Assembly: GCA_039804165.1 (NCBI GenBank)
Contig: JBDRZZ010000005.1
Span: 1-64,000, forward strand
Reading direction: 5' to 3'
Length of the DNA stretch: 64,000 nt
From: a candidate division WOR-3 bacterium
GTDB taxonomy: Bacteria > Hydrothermota > UBA3072
The translations under genes and the position numbers were made by a program. Position 1 is the first letter of the stretch, and each line of letters opens with the position of its first letter. The notes below the pieces were generated by a model that worked only from the letters and a program-made list of their open reading frames with translations, was not told the DNA's origin and did no database searches. Below are positions 34,973 through 44,148 of this stretch, piece after piece.

Positions 34973-36783
34973 TGAGTATTATTGATATAAGTATTATAAT
35001 AGCTTATTGCGTTATTGTAGTTATTATTGGATTTGTCGTTAAGAAGTGGGCTTCGGAAGATATTAGATCTTATTTTCTTGGAGGAAATAAACTTCCATTT
35101 TATGTTTTAGGAGTTGCAAACGCTTCAGGTATGTTTGATGTAACAGGGACGATGATGTTGGTTACCTGGACTTTTATTTATGGTGTAAAAGGAGCGTTTT
35201 TGCCTTGGGTTTGGCCTGTATTTAATCAGGTTTTCTTAATGATTTATCTCTCTATGTGGTTGCGCCGGTCTAATGTTATAACAGGAGCGGAATGGATAAG
35301 GACAAGGTTTGGGCATGATCTTGGAGCAAAACTTGCTGATATAAGTGTGGTTGTTTTTGCTATTATCAGTGTTATTGGATTTCTTGCTTATGATTTTCAA
35401 GGGATAGGAAAATTTGGACAGATAATTCTTCCCTGGAAGCTTTCTGCAAATACTTATGCAATGATATTTATGGGTGTTGCAAGTATTTATACAATTATGG
35501 GTGGAATGCTTGCAGTCACAATAACTGACCTATTTCAGTATTTTCTTATGACAATTACCTCTATTGGAATCGCATTTATTGCGATTAAACATTCATCCCC
35601 TCTTCTTATAAAAAATTTAGTTCCTGATGGTTGGTTAAGTTTAAGATTTGGTTGGAGAAATCTTGGATTAGATTGGGCGAATTTAATTCCAGAGATAAAT
35701 AACAAAATAGCGAGTGATGGTTTTTCTCTGGCTGGGATTGCCTTAATGATGATGCTTTTTAAAGGTTTTCTTGTAAGTGCAGCAGGACCTGCACCGAATT
35801 ATGACATGCAAAGAATTCTTGCAACAAGAAATCCAAAGGAAGCTTCTTTAATGAGTTGGTTTGTCTCTGTTGTTCTTTATTTCCCGAGATATCTACTTGT
35901 CACTGGTATTTGTGTTTTGGGTCTTATTTATTTTAGCCCTCAACTAAAAGCGATGGGAAGTGGAGTGGATTTTGAGCAAATTCTTCCATATGTAATCCAC
36001 AACTTTGTTCCTGTTGGTCTTTTAGGGCTTCTTCTTGCAGGACTTTTAGCAGCCTTTATGAGCACTTATGATGGAACGGTAAATTGTGGTGCTTCTTATA
36101 TTGTTAATGATATTTATAGAAGATACATAAATCCAAAAGCTCCTGCTAAGAGATATGTTACGATAAGCTACATAAGTTCTTTTGTTATCATTGCTCTTGG
36201 GATTATTTTTGGAATTATGGGAAAATCAATTTACCAAATTACAATGTGGCTTGTGGCTGGTCTTTGGGGAGGGTATACAGCCCCAAATGTTCTTAAGTGG
36301 CATTGGTGGAGATTTAATGGTTATGGATACTTTTGGGGGATGATTTCTGGGATAGTTGCTGCTCTATTCTTGCCAATTCTTTTTGGGAATCCAGATGTTT
36401 TATTTGGGGTGCAATTTAATCTTGCTCTTTTCCCACTTATTCTCGTAATAAGCACGGTTGCTTCTATCTTAGGAACCCTTCTTACTGAGCCAGAGAAAGA
36501 CGAGATTTTAATGGATTTCTACAAGAAGGTTCGTCCTTGGGGTCTTTGGAAACCTATTTATGAGAAAGTTAAGAAAGAAGATCCTAATTTTGAAAGGAAT
36601 AAGAATTTCTTTAGAGATATGATAAATGTTATTGTGGGTATTATATGGCAGACAAATTTTGTATTAATTCCTATCTATCTTGTTTTAAGAGAATTCGTTC
36701 CTATGTATGTAAGTATTGGTTTGCTTATTGTAACCTCAATATTTTTGAAGTTCAACTGGTATGATAAACTGGAGAAAGAATAG
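34972..36783 (+). CDS. SSS-family sodium:solute symporter
   Basis: A 603-residue integral membrane protein of the sodium:solute symporter family, with about 13-14 helices. Signs are the N-terminal IIAYCVIVVIIGFVVKKW and SYFLGGNKLPFYVLGVANASGM, with the sodium-site region VTGTMMLVTW, the central AAGPAPNYDMQRILATRNP, and LLAGLLAAFMSTYDGTVNCGASY, broken by turns. It overlaps the phosphorylase stop by one base. In this setting it most probably imports a disaccharide or a monosaccharide with sodium; the exact sugar cannot be read. Confidence 0.85.
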   Translation: MSIIDISIIIAYCVIVVIIGFVVKKWASEDIRSYFLGGNKLPFYVLGVANASGMFDVTGTMMLVTWTFIYGVKGAFLPWVWPVFNQVFLMIYLSMWLRRSNVITGAEWIRTRFGHDLGAKLADISVVVFAIISVIGFLAYDFQGIGKFGQIILPWKLSANTYAMIFMGVASIYTIMGGMLAVTITDLFQYFLMTITSIGIAFIAIKHSSPLLIKNLVPDGWLSLRFGWRNLGLDWANLIPEINNKIASDGFSLAGIALMMMLFKGFLVSAAGPAPNYDMQRILATRNPKEASLMSWFVSVVLYFPRYLLVTGICVLGLIYFSPQLKAMGSGVDFEQILPYVIHNFVPVGLLGLLLAGLLAAFMSTYDGTVNCGASYIVNDIYRRYINPKAPAKRYVTISYISSFVIIALGIIFGIMGKSIYQITMWLVAGLWGGYTAPNVLKWHWWRFNGYGYFWGMISGIVAALFLPILFGNPDVLFGVQFNLALFPLILVISTVASILGTLLTEPEKDEILMDFYKKVRPWGLWKPIYEKVKKEDPNFERNKNFFRDMINVIVGIIWQTNFVLIPIYLVLREFVPMYVSIGLLIVTSIFLKFNWYDKLEKE

Positions 36784-36848
36784 AAGATAGAATTCAAGAA
36801 TTGGGTTTTTGGGATGAGGGGTTTTGAAAAATTAAGAAGGAGGAATTT

Positions 36849-38258
36849 ATGAAATCAGAAAATAGTTCTTTATCCATAAGAGAAAAAATTTGTTATGGTT
36901 TTGGAGACCTTGCCTCAGTTCTTTATTGGCAAACTTTTATGTTATATTTTACTTATTTCTACACAGACATTTTTCTTATCCCTGCTGCTTCTGCGGCTTA
37001 TCTTTTTCTTTTGAGTAGAATCTGGGATGGAATAAACGATCCTATAATGGGAATGATTGCAGATCGGACAAAAACAAGATGGGGAAAATTCAGACCTTAT
37101 TTACTTTGGATTGCTTTCCCTTTTGCTGTTGTGGGCGTTCTTACTTTTACTGTCCCTAATCTTGGCACTACTGGGAAACTAATCTGGGCCTATATAACTT
37201 TCAATCTTATCATGATGCTTTATACAGCGATTAATATACCTTACACAGCCTTACTTGGTGTTATCTCTCCTGATTCAAAGGAGAGGACTACAGTCTCTTC
37301 TGTGAAATTCATTTTTGCATTTTTGGCAGGAACAATAGTTTCTTTTACCTTGCTTCCAATGACAAAGGCTCTTGGTAAAGGTAATGACGCAAAAGGTTGG
37401 CAGTATTCTTTTATAATATATGGAATTGCAGCGATTATCTTCTTCCTCATTACTTTTGCTGGAACTAAAGAGAGAGTTCAGCCTCCTAAGACTCAAAAAT
37501 CTTCTGTTAAGAAGGATATATTTGAATTAATCACGAATGGTCCATGGCTTATTCTTCTTGCAACAACAATAACTTTTATTCTTTTTGTTGCTGTTCGCAG
37601 TAGTGTTACAGTGCATTATTTTAAATATGTTATTGGGACAAGGGAAATTTTTATTCCGTTTTTAGGGAAAATAAAGTGTGATTTCAATAAGTTGGCTTCC
37701 TATTTTAATGGGGTTGGGCAAATTTCAGCACTTATTGGAGCTCTTTTGGTAAATTGGGTTGCAAAGCGAATTGGGAAAAAGAGAGCTTTTATTACACTAT
37801 TCATTATCGCAATTTTTAGCACAGCAATCTTCTATTTTTTGACTCCTACACAAATTGCTTTAATTTTCCTTTTTCAGTTTACAGGTTCTATAAGTGGTGG
37901 TCCTCTAAGTGTTCTTCTTTGGGCAATGTATGCTGATACAGCAGATTATGCTGAATGGAAAAGAGGGAGGAGAACAACGGGTCTTGTATTTTCTGCTTCT
38001 ACAATGTCTCAGAAAATTGGATGGGCTCTTGGGGCTTTTGTTGCTCTTCGCCTTATGTCTGGGGTTGGTTTCCAGCCTAATGTAGAGCAAACCCCAGAGA
38101 GTCTCAGAGGTTTACTCCTACTTTTTAGTTTAATTCCTGCTGGACTTGGGATTTTGTCTCTTCTAATTTTGTCGTTTATATACCCATTAAGTGACAAAAA
38201 AGTTGAACAAATTGGTATGGAGTTGAAAGAAAGAAGAAAGTTAACTGAGGAAGTATAA
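36849..38258 (+). CDS. GPH-family (MelB-like) glycoside:cation symporter
   Basis: A 469-residue, 12-helix MFS transporter of the glycoside-pentoside-hexuronide group. It has the MelB-type N-terminus (IREKICYGFGDLASVLYW), the conserved RIWDGINDPIMGMIADRTKTRWGKFRP, broken by turns, and the C-terminal ADTADYAEWKRGRRTTGLVFS. Members import oligosaccharides or glycosides with sodium, lithium or protons. It follows the SSS symporter after 65 bases with its own AAGGAGG. A mannobiose, mannosylglucose or galactosyl-manno-oligosaccharide substrate would fit the downstream enzymes, but that is inference. Confidence 0.88.
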   Translation: MKSENSSLSIREKICYGFGDLASVLYWQTFMLYFTYFYTDIFLIPAASAAYLFLLSRIWDGINDPIMGMIADRTKTRWGKFRPYLLWIAFPFAVVGVLTFTVPNLGTTGKLIWAYITFNLIMMLYTAINIPYTALLGVISPDSKERTTVSSVKFIFAFLAGTIVSFTLLPMTKALGKGNDAKGWQYSFIIYGIAAIIFFLITFAGTKERVQPPKTQKSSVKKDIFELITNGPWLILLATTITFILFVAVRSSVTVHYFKYVIGTREIFIPFLGKIKCDFNKLASYFNGVGQISALIGALLVNWVAKRIGKKRAFITLFIIAIFSTAIFYFLTPTQIALIFLFQFTGSISGGPLSVLLWAMYADTADYAEWKRGRRTTGLVFSASTMSQKIGWALGAFVALRLMSGVGFQPNVEQTPESLRGLLLLFSLIPAGLGILSLLILSFIYPLSDKKVEQIGMELKERRKLTEEV

Positions 38259-38269
38259 GGAGGGAGAGA

Positions 38270-39268
38270 ATGGGTGTAAGAATAATTGGGAAATCTTTAC
38301 CTAATATTCCTTGGCAAGATAAACCCAAGGGTTCTAAGGATGTTGTTTGGAGGTATGATAAAAATCCAGTTATTGGGAGAGAAGCCCTAAATGGTGCAAG
38401 AATTTTTAATAGTGCTGTAATTCCTTATAAAGAAGAATTTATTGGCGTTTTTAGGGTTGAGCATAGAAATGGTTATCCTAAATTGCATCTTGGTAAGAGT
38501 AAGGATGCGATTAAATGGAAGATCGAAGAAGAGCCAATAAAGTTCTTAAAAGAAGATGGTTCTTCGGCAAAGCCTATTCTTTATGGTTATGATCCGCGAG
38601 TTGTAGAAATTGAAGGCATCTATTATATAACTTGGTGTAATTATTTTTATGGACCAACAATAGGTATTGCCAAGACCGAGGATTTTAAGACTTTTATTCA
38701 GCTTGAAAACGCTTATCTTCCTTTCAATCGTAATGGGGTTTTATTTCCAAGAAGAATAAATGGGAATTTTGTAATGCTAAATCGTCCAAGTGATAATGGT
38801 CATACTCCTTTTGGAGATATTTTCTTAAGTCAAAGTCCAGATATGACATATTGGGGGAAACATAGGCTTGTAATGAGAGCTGGGCACTATTGGTGGAAGA
38901 ATTTAAAAATTGGAGCAGGTCCTATTCCCATAGAGACAACAGAAGGTTGGTTGATGATTTACCATGGAGTTTGTCAAACCTGTAGTGGTTATATTTATAG
39001 TATGGGAGCAGCTCTCTTAGACATTGATGAACCTTATAAGGTTCTTGTTGATTGTGAAAACTTTTTGTTAACCCCGGAGGAGCCTTATGAAAGAGTTGGT
39101 TTTGTTCCGAGTGTTGTTTTTCCTTGTGCTACGCTTCATGATGCAGAAACAGGTAGAATAGCGATATTCTATGGGGCTGCAGATACCACTTGTGCGCTTG
39201 CTTTTACTAAAGTGGATGAACTTGTTGAATACATAAAAGCAAATCCTTCTAAGCCTTTGGATTGGTAA
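38270..39268 (+). CDS. GH130 beta-mannoside phosphorylase, probably mannosylglucose-type
   Basis: The 332-residue five-bladed propeller enzyme splits beta-1,4-mannosides with phosphate to give mannose 1-phosphate. Signatures are NGARIFNSAVIPY, FRVEHRNGYPKLHLG, the catalytic-Asp motif YGYDPRVVEIEG, FPRRINGNFVMLNRPSD, and IGAGPIPIETTEGWLMIYHGV, broken by turns. The best-known GH130 partner of a 2-epimerase is 4-O-beta-mannosyl-glucose phosphorylase (MGP), and an epimerase gene lies two genes on, so that activity is the leading guess; mannobiose phosphorylase is the alternative. AAGGAGG precedes the ATG. It sits between the GPH symporter and the second GH94 gene. Confidence 0.87.
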   Translation: MGVRIIGKSLPNIPWQDKPKGSKDVVWRYDKNPVIGREALNGARIFNSAVIPYKEEFIGVFRVEHRNGYPKLHLGKSKDAIKWKIEEEPIKFLKEDGSSAKPILYGYDPRVVEIEGIYYITWCNYFYGPTIGIAKTEDFKTFIQLENAYLPFNRNGVLFPRRINGNFVMLNRPSDNGHTPFGDIFLSQSPDMTYWGKHRLVMRAGHYWWKNLKIGAGPIPIETTEGWLMIYHGVCQTCSGYIYSMGAALLDIDEPYKVLVDCENFLLTPEEPYERVGFVPSVVFPCATLHDAETGRIAIFYGAADTTCALAFTKVDELVEYIKANPSKPLDW

Positions 39269-39269
39269 A

Positions 39270-41666
39270 ATGCAGTTTGGTTATTTTGACGATAAGAATA
39301 AAGAATATGTTATAGAGCGCCCAGATACTCCAAAATCTTGGAGCAATTATCTTGGTTCTACTGAATATGGAGCGATAATAACGAACAATGCAGGAGGATA
39401 TAGCTTTTTTAAATCCAGTGCTCAGGGTAGATTTATTAGATTGCGTTTTAATTCAATCCCAATGGATCAGCCGGGACGCTATATCTACATTCATGATTGT
39501 GAAAGTAAGGACTATTGGTCTAGTTCTTGGCAACCTGTGGGTAAGCCCCTTGAACTTTATAAATCTATCTGTAGGCATGGAACTGCTTATACGGTTATTT
39601 CCTCTGAATATTCAAAGATAAGAACTGAAACAACTTATTTTGTTCCTTTAGATCGTTATTTTGAATTTTGGCTTTTTAAGATTATAAATAAGGATTCTAA
39701 GAAACGTTCCTTAAGGTTATTTACTTTTGTAGAATACGCCAATAATTGGTTTGTGTGGCAGGATCTTATTAATCTCCAATATACCTTAGGTATTTTGAGT
39801 ATGGAGGTTGTGGATAATATAATTGATCATGGGATTAATGTTCTTTTACCTGACGATACAAGAGGCGATTTTGAGAGTCACGATGGGAATAGACACACTT
39901 TTCTTGGGGTTAGTGGGGTAGAGGTAAGCGGGTATGACACTGATAGAGATATTTTTATTGGACCTTATCGTTCTTATCATAATCCTTTGGTTGTAGAAGA
40001 AGGAAGATGTAGAGGTTCTCTTGCAAAGGGAGATAATGGTTGTGGAACTTTGCAAATTGATCTTGATTTAGAACCAGAAGAAGAGAAGGAATTTGTTGTC
40101 ATTATGGGAATTGGTAAGGCAAAAGTGGAAGGGAAACAGGCGATTTGTGAGTTTAAGGACATTAGGAAAGTGTATGAAGAGTTTGATAAACTAAAAAAAT
40201 ATTGGCATAGCCGTTTAGAAGGGATGAGTGCTCTAACACCTGATTCTGAATTCAATAGTATGATAAATATGTGGAATCCTTTTAATTGTCTTATTACTTA
40301 TACCTGGTCGAGAGCTGCGAGCCTTGTTTATAGTGGAGAACGAGATGGCCTTGGATATAGGGATACAGTTCAAGATATTTTAGGAGTCTTACATTTAATT
40401 CCTGAAGAAGCAGGAAAGAGATTAGAACTTATGATAACAGGACAAGTTTCAACAGGTGGGGCGATGCCTCTTGTGAAACCTTGGTCCCATAGTCCAGGAA
40501 AAGAAAAACCGCCTTCTCCAAAAGAGTACCGTTCCGATGATTGTCTTTGGTTATTTAATACAATTCCTGCTTATGTTAAAGAAACAGGAGATATTTCTTT
40601 TTATGATAAAGTTCTTCCTTATGCAGATAAAGGAGAAGATACTGTTCTTGGTCATATGAAGAAAGCGATTCAATTTAACCTAAGCCATCTTGGTGTTCAT
40701 GGACTACCTTGTGGTTTATATGCCGACTGGAATGATTGCTTGTCAGTTGGTTATGAAGGGGAATCGGTTTTTGTGGCATTTCAGGTTCGGTATGCTTTAA
40801 AAACATATATAGAAATTTGTGAAATGTTGAACAGAAAAGAAGAGGTAGCTTGGGCAGAATCTTACCTTAAAAAATTAGATGAAAATATTGGAAAATATGC
40901 TTGGGATGGAGAGTGGTTCATTAGGGCTTACAAAGATGATGGAATGAAAATTGGTTCAAAGGAGAATGAAGAAGGTCGGATTTGGCTAAATCCTCAATCT
41001 TGGGCAGTAATAAGTGGATATGCAACTAAAGAACAAAGCATAAAAGTGATGAAGGTTGTGAGAGAAAATCTTGCTACAGAGTATGGAATTATGCTTGTGG
41101 ATCCGCCTTTTGAGAAGACTGACCATAGGGTTGTGAAAGCATCCCTTTTCAATAAAGGAATGAAAGAAAACTCTTCTATATTCTGTCATACTCAAGGCTG
41201 GGCAATAATGGCTGAAGCAATGCTTGGGAATGGAGAACAGGCTTACAAATATTATCGTGCTTATTTACCTGCGGCTTACAACGCAAAAGCTGAGATTAGG
41301 CAGATCGAACCTTATGTTTACTGTCAATATACTCACAGCAAATACAGTCCTCGTTATGGAGCTTCCCGTATACCTTGGTTGACTGGTTCGGCAGCTTGGG
41401 CTTATTATGTGGCTACTCAATACATTCTTGGGATTCAGCCGGATTACCATGGGCTTAGGATTGATCCTTGTATTCCTTCTTCTTGGAGAGAGTATAAAGT
41501 TAGAAGAAAATTTAGAAATAAGATTCTTGAAATCAAAGTGGAGAATAAAACTGGAGTCCAAAAAGGAGCAAAAAGAATCATAATTAATGGAGAGGAAATA
41601 GAAGGTAATTTCATTCCAATTGATAAGTTAAAGGAGAATAATACGGTTTTTGTAGAAATGGGATAG
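39270..41666 (+). CDS. Second GH94 phosphorylase, specificity uncertain
   Basis: The 798-residue protein shares the GH94 frame with the first enzyme (QFGYFDDKNKEYVIERP, NAGGYSFFKS, YADWNDCLSVG around Asp486, WLTGSAAWAYYVATQYILG, IDPCIPSSW). It lacks the cellobiose-phosphorylase linker [13 protein letters not shown] and instead has DTRGDFESHDGNRHTFLG. The region DYWSSSWQPVGKPLE recalls chitobiose phosphorylases, which are similar in length. Candidates are diacetylchitobiose, a beta-glucosyl-mannose or cellobionate as substrate. It begins one base after the GH130 stop and ends three bases before the epimerase, so a role in the same pathway is likely. Confidence 0.83.
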   Translation: MQFGYFDDKNKEYVIERPDTPKSWSNYLGSTEYGAIITNNAGGYSFFKSSAQGRFIRLRFNSIPMDQPGRYIYIHDCESKDYWSSSWQPVGKPLELYKSICRHGTAYTVISSEYSKIRTETTYFVPLDRYFEFWLFKIINKDSKKRSLRLFTFVEYANNWFVWQDLINLQYTLGILSMEVVDNIIDHGINVLLPDDTRGDFESHDGNRHTFLGVSGVEVSGYDTDRDIFIGPYRSYHNPLVVEEGRCRGSLAKGDNGCGTLQIDLDLEPEEEKEFVVIMGIGKAKVEGKQAICEFKDIRKVYEEFDKLKKYWHSRLEGMSALTPDSEFNSMINMWNPFNCLITYTWSRAASLVYSGERDGLGYRDTVQDILGVLHLIPEEAGKRLELMITGQVSTGGAMPLVKPWSHSPGKEKPPSPKEYRSDDCLWLFNTIPAYVKETGDISFYDKVLPYADKGEDTVLGHMKKAIQFNLSHLGVHGLPCGLYADWNDCLSVGYEGESVFVAFQVRYALKTYIEICEMLNRKEEVAWAESYLKKLDENIGKYAWDGEWFIRAYKDDGMKIGSKENEEGRIWLNPQSWAVISGYATKEQSIKVMKVVRENLATEYGIMLVDPPFEKTDHRVVKASLFNKGMKENSSIFCHTQGWAIMAEAMLGNGEQAYKYYRAYLPAAYNAKAEIRQIEPYVYCQYTHSKYSPRYGASRIPWLTGSAAWAYYVATQYILGIQPDYHGLRIDPCIPSSWREYKVRRKFRNKILEIKVENKTGVQKGAKRIIINGEEIEGNFIPIDKLKENNTVFVEMG

Positions 41667-41669
41667 TGA

Positions 41670-42881
41670 ATGGAACCTTCAACCTCTTTTGATACTTATT
41701 ATAAAGAGATTGAGGGAGAATTAAGAACTAATATTCTTCCTTTTTGGGATAAGACAATTGATTTAGAAAATGGTGGATTTTTTGGAAGAATTTTGAATAA
41801 TGGAGAGGTGAAAAAGAAATCTCCAAAAGCATCTGTTCTAAACACAAGAATTCTCTGGACATACTCTGCTGTATACAGAAAATTTAGAGAAAAAAGATAT
41901 ATGGAATTAGCCCAAAGAGCTTATAGTTATCTAAAGGATTTTTTTTATGATAAGGAAAAAGGAGGAATTTTTTGGCTTCTTGATTGCAAAGGTAATCCTA
42001 TTGATACAAAGAAACAGATCTACGCTCAAGCTTTTTGTTTATATGCTCTAAGTGAATTTTATAAAATTTATAGAGAAAAAGAAGTTTTAGATTGGACAAG
42101 TGAGATTTTTGAGTTGATAGAGAAATATAGTTTTGACCCTGAATATTTGGGTTATTTTGAGGCTATGGATAGAAATTGGAATTGGATAGAAGATGTTAGA
42201 TTAAGTGAAAAGGATCAAAATGAAAGAAAAACAACTAATACTCATCTTCATCTCTTAGAAGCATACACAAATTTTCTTGAGGTAAAAAAGGACGAAAGAG
42301 TAAAAACTCGATTAAAACAGTTAGTTCAAATTTTTCTTGATAAAATTATAGATCCAGCAACTGGACATTTTAATTTATTTTTTGATGAAAAATGGAATAA
42401 AAAGTCACAGGTTTTTTCCTATGGTCATGACATTGAAGGTAGTTGGTTAATTTGGAAAGCTTCTTCTTTATTAGGAGACGAATCTCTTAAGAGGAAAGTT
42501 AAGGAAGCTTCTTTAAGGCTTGCCGAGGCAACTTTAAGGGATGGGGTAGACTCTTCTGGTGGAGTAATGAACGAAGGGAATATAATGGGTGTTTTTGACT
42601 CTGATAAACACTGGTGGGTTCAAGCTGAAGCTATGGTAGGTTTCTTTAATGCATTTGAGTTGTCAGGGGATGATAAATTTTTTAATGCATCTTGGGATTC
42701 CTGGAATTTTATAAAAAAATATATTATAGATTATAAAAATGGAGAATGGTTCTTTAGAGTAAATAGAGAAGGGATCCCTTATTATGAAGAAGACAAAGTC
42801 GGACCTTGGAAATGTCCTTACCATAATTCAAGAGCTTGCTTAGAATTAATGGAAAGGTTGGGGCCTTTTAGAAACAATTAA
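41670..42881 (+). CDS. AGE-family epimerase, cellobiose/mannobiose 2-epimerase type
   Basis: A 403-residue alpha6/alpha6-barrel epimerase that interconverts glucose and mannose at the reducing end of beta-1,4-disaccharides. Conserved parts are ILPFWDKTIDLENGGFFGRI, NTRILWTYSAVYRKF, QIYAQAFCLYALSEFY, the catalytic His stretch SYGHDIEGSWLIWKAS, HWWVQAEAMVGFFNAF and KCPYHNSRACLELM. It converts mannobiose to mannosyl-glucose, which the GH130 enzyme can then phosphorolyse, or cellobiose to glucosyl-mannose. The start follows the GH94 stop by three bases; translation is probably coupled. Confidence 0.88.
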   Translation: MEPSTSFDTYYKEIEGELRTNILPFWDKTIDLENGGFFGRILNNGEVKKKSPKASVLNTRILWTYSAVYRKFREKRYMELAQRAYSYLKDFFYDKEKGGIFWLLDCKGNPIDTKKQIYAQAFCLYALSEFYKIYREKEVLDWTSEIFELIEKYSFDPEYLGYFEAMDRNWNWIEDVRLSEKDQNERKTTNTHLHLLEAYTNFLEVKKDERVKTRLKQLVQIFLDKIIDPATGHFNLFFDEKWNKKSQVFSYGHDIEGSWLIWKASSLLGDESLKRKVKEASLRLAEATLRDGVDSSGGVMNEGNIMGVFDSDKHWWVQAEAMVGFFNAFELSGDDKFFNASWDSWNFIKKYIIDYKNGEWFFRVNREGIPYYEEDKVGPWKCPYHNSRACLELMERLGPFRNN

Positions 42882-42897
42882 GGGAGGAAGAATAAAA

Positions 42898-44100
42898 ATG
42901 AAGAGATTTTTAAAAGAATTATTGTTGTTTGGAGTTTTTTTTCTTGGAGAAGGTTTAGTTGCTCTTGATGATGGGTTAGCTCGAACACCCCCTATGGGAT
43001 GGAATAGCTGGAACAGTTTTCAGACAAACGTTAATGAAGAAGTAATAAAAGAGATTGTAGATGCTATGATAAGAACAGGAATGAGAGATGCTGGGTATGA
43101 ATATATAATTATAGATGATGGTTGGGAGGCTATGGAAAGAGATAAAGAGGGAAAAATAGTTCCAGATCCAAAGAAATTCCCAAAAGGGATGAAAGCCTTG
43201 GGAGATTATATTCACTCTAAGGGATTTAAATTTGGGATTCATAATGATGCTGGAACAAGAACTTGTGCAGGTTATCCTGGTGGACGAGGGCATGAATTTT
43301 TGGATGCAAAGACTTATGCTTCTTGGGGCGTTGATTATTTAAAATATGATTGGTGTAATACAGGTTCAGCGAATGCAGAAGAAACTTATAAAACAATGAG
43401 GGATGCATTAAAAGCGACTGGTAGACCAATTATTTTTAGCATTTGCGAATGGGGAAGCAATAAACCTTGGTTGTGGGGTAAAGATGTTGGTCATTTATGG
43501 AGGACAACAGGAGATATAATGAATTGTTATGATTGCCAAGGAGTTTATTCTTTGGGGTGGAAGGTAATTTTGGATGAGCAGGTTGGTCTTGAGAAATATG
43601 CTGGACCTGGACACTGGAATGATCCCGATATGTTAGTGGTTGGAATGGAGGGTTTGAGCTTAGCTGAATCTAGGTCTCATTTCTCTTTATGGTGTATTTT
43701 GGCAGCTCCTCTAATAGCGAGTAATGATATAAGAAATATGTCTGAAGAGATTAGGCAAATTCTTACCAATAAAGAAGTCATTGCCATAGACCAGGATTCA
43801 TTGGGAAAACAAGGTTATAAGATAATGGATCATCCTGGAAAGGAAATTTGGGTAAAGGAGCTTTCGGGAGGGGCCTGGGCTGTTTGTTTCCATAATACAG
43901 GAGAAGAACCTCTTAAAATGAAAATTATCTGGGGTCATCTCTGGATTTTAAGGGGTAAATACAATAAGTATAAAGTTAGAGATCTTTGGGAAAAGAAAGA
44001 TTTAGGAATAATAGATCTTGAGAAGAAAGGAGATGAGTTTTATATAAAAGAGATTTCTCCTCATGATGTTTTGCTTTTAAAATTTACCCCCATTAAGTGA
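42898..44100 (+). CDS. Secreted GH27 alpha-galactosidase
   Basis: A 400-residue GH27 enzyme removing alpha-1,6-galactose from galactomannan or raffinose-type sugars. A signal peptide (KRFLKELLLFGVFFLGEG) sends it to the periplasm or outside. Family signatures are RTPPMGWNSWNSF, IIDDGWEAMERD, the nucleophile Asp151 in LKYDWCN, the acid/base in WNDPDMLVVG (242-244), and SHFSLWCILAAPLIASND. The C-terminal beta domain is present. It is the last gene of the operon, after AAGGGAGGAAG. Debranching outside before import fits the cytoplasmic phosphorylases. No endo-mannanase gene is in the window. Confidence 0.93.
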   Translation: MKRFLKELLLFGVFFLGEGLVALDDGLARTPPMGWNSWNSFQTNVNEEVIKEIVDAMIRTGMRDAGYEYIIIDDGWEAMERDKEGKIVPDPKKFPKGMKALGDYIHSKGFKFGIHNDAGTRTCAGYPGGRGHEFLDAKTYASWGVDYLKYDWCNTGSANAEETYKTMRDALKATGRPIIFSICEWGSNKPWLWGKDVGHLWRTTGDIMNCYDCQGVYSLGWKVILDEQVGLEKYAGPGHWNDPDMLVVGMEGLSLAESRSHFSLWCILAAPLIASNDIRNMSEEIRQILTNKEVIAIDQDSLGKQGYKIMDHPGKEIWVKELSGGAWAVCFHNTGEEPLKMKIIWGHLWILRGKYNKYKVRDLWEKKDLGIIDLEKKGDEFYIKEISPHDVLLLKFTPIK

Positions 44101-44113
44101 GTATTAGGAAGAG

Positions 44114-44142
44114 TTGACAAATTTCCTCTTTTTTGTTATTCT
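44114..44142 (+). promoter_or_regulatory. Promoter giving a probable leaderless kinase message
   Basis: TTGACA (44114-44119) and TATTCT (44137-44142) are 17 bases apart. Only six bases (TAATTA-like) separate the -10 from ATG 44149, so transcription should start at the start codon. There is no ribosome site. Confidence 0.55.
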
Positions 44143-44148
44143 TAATTA

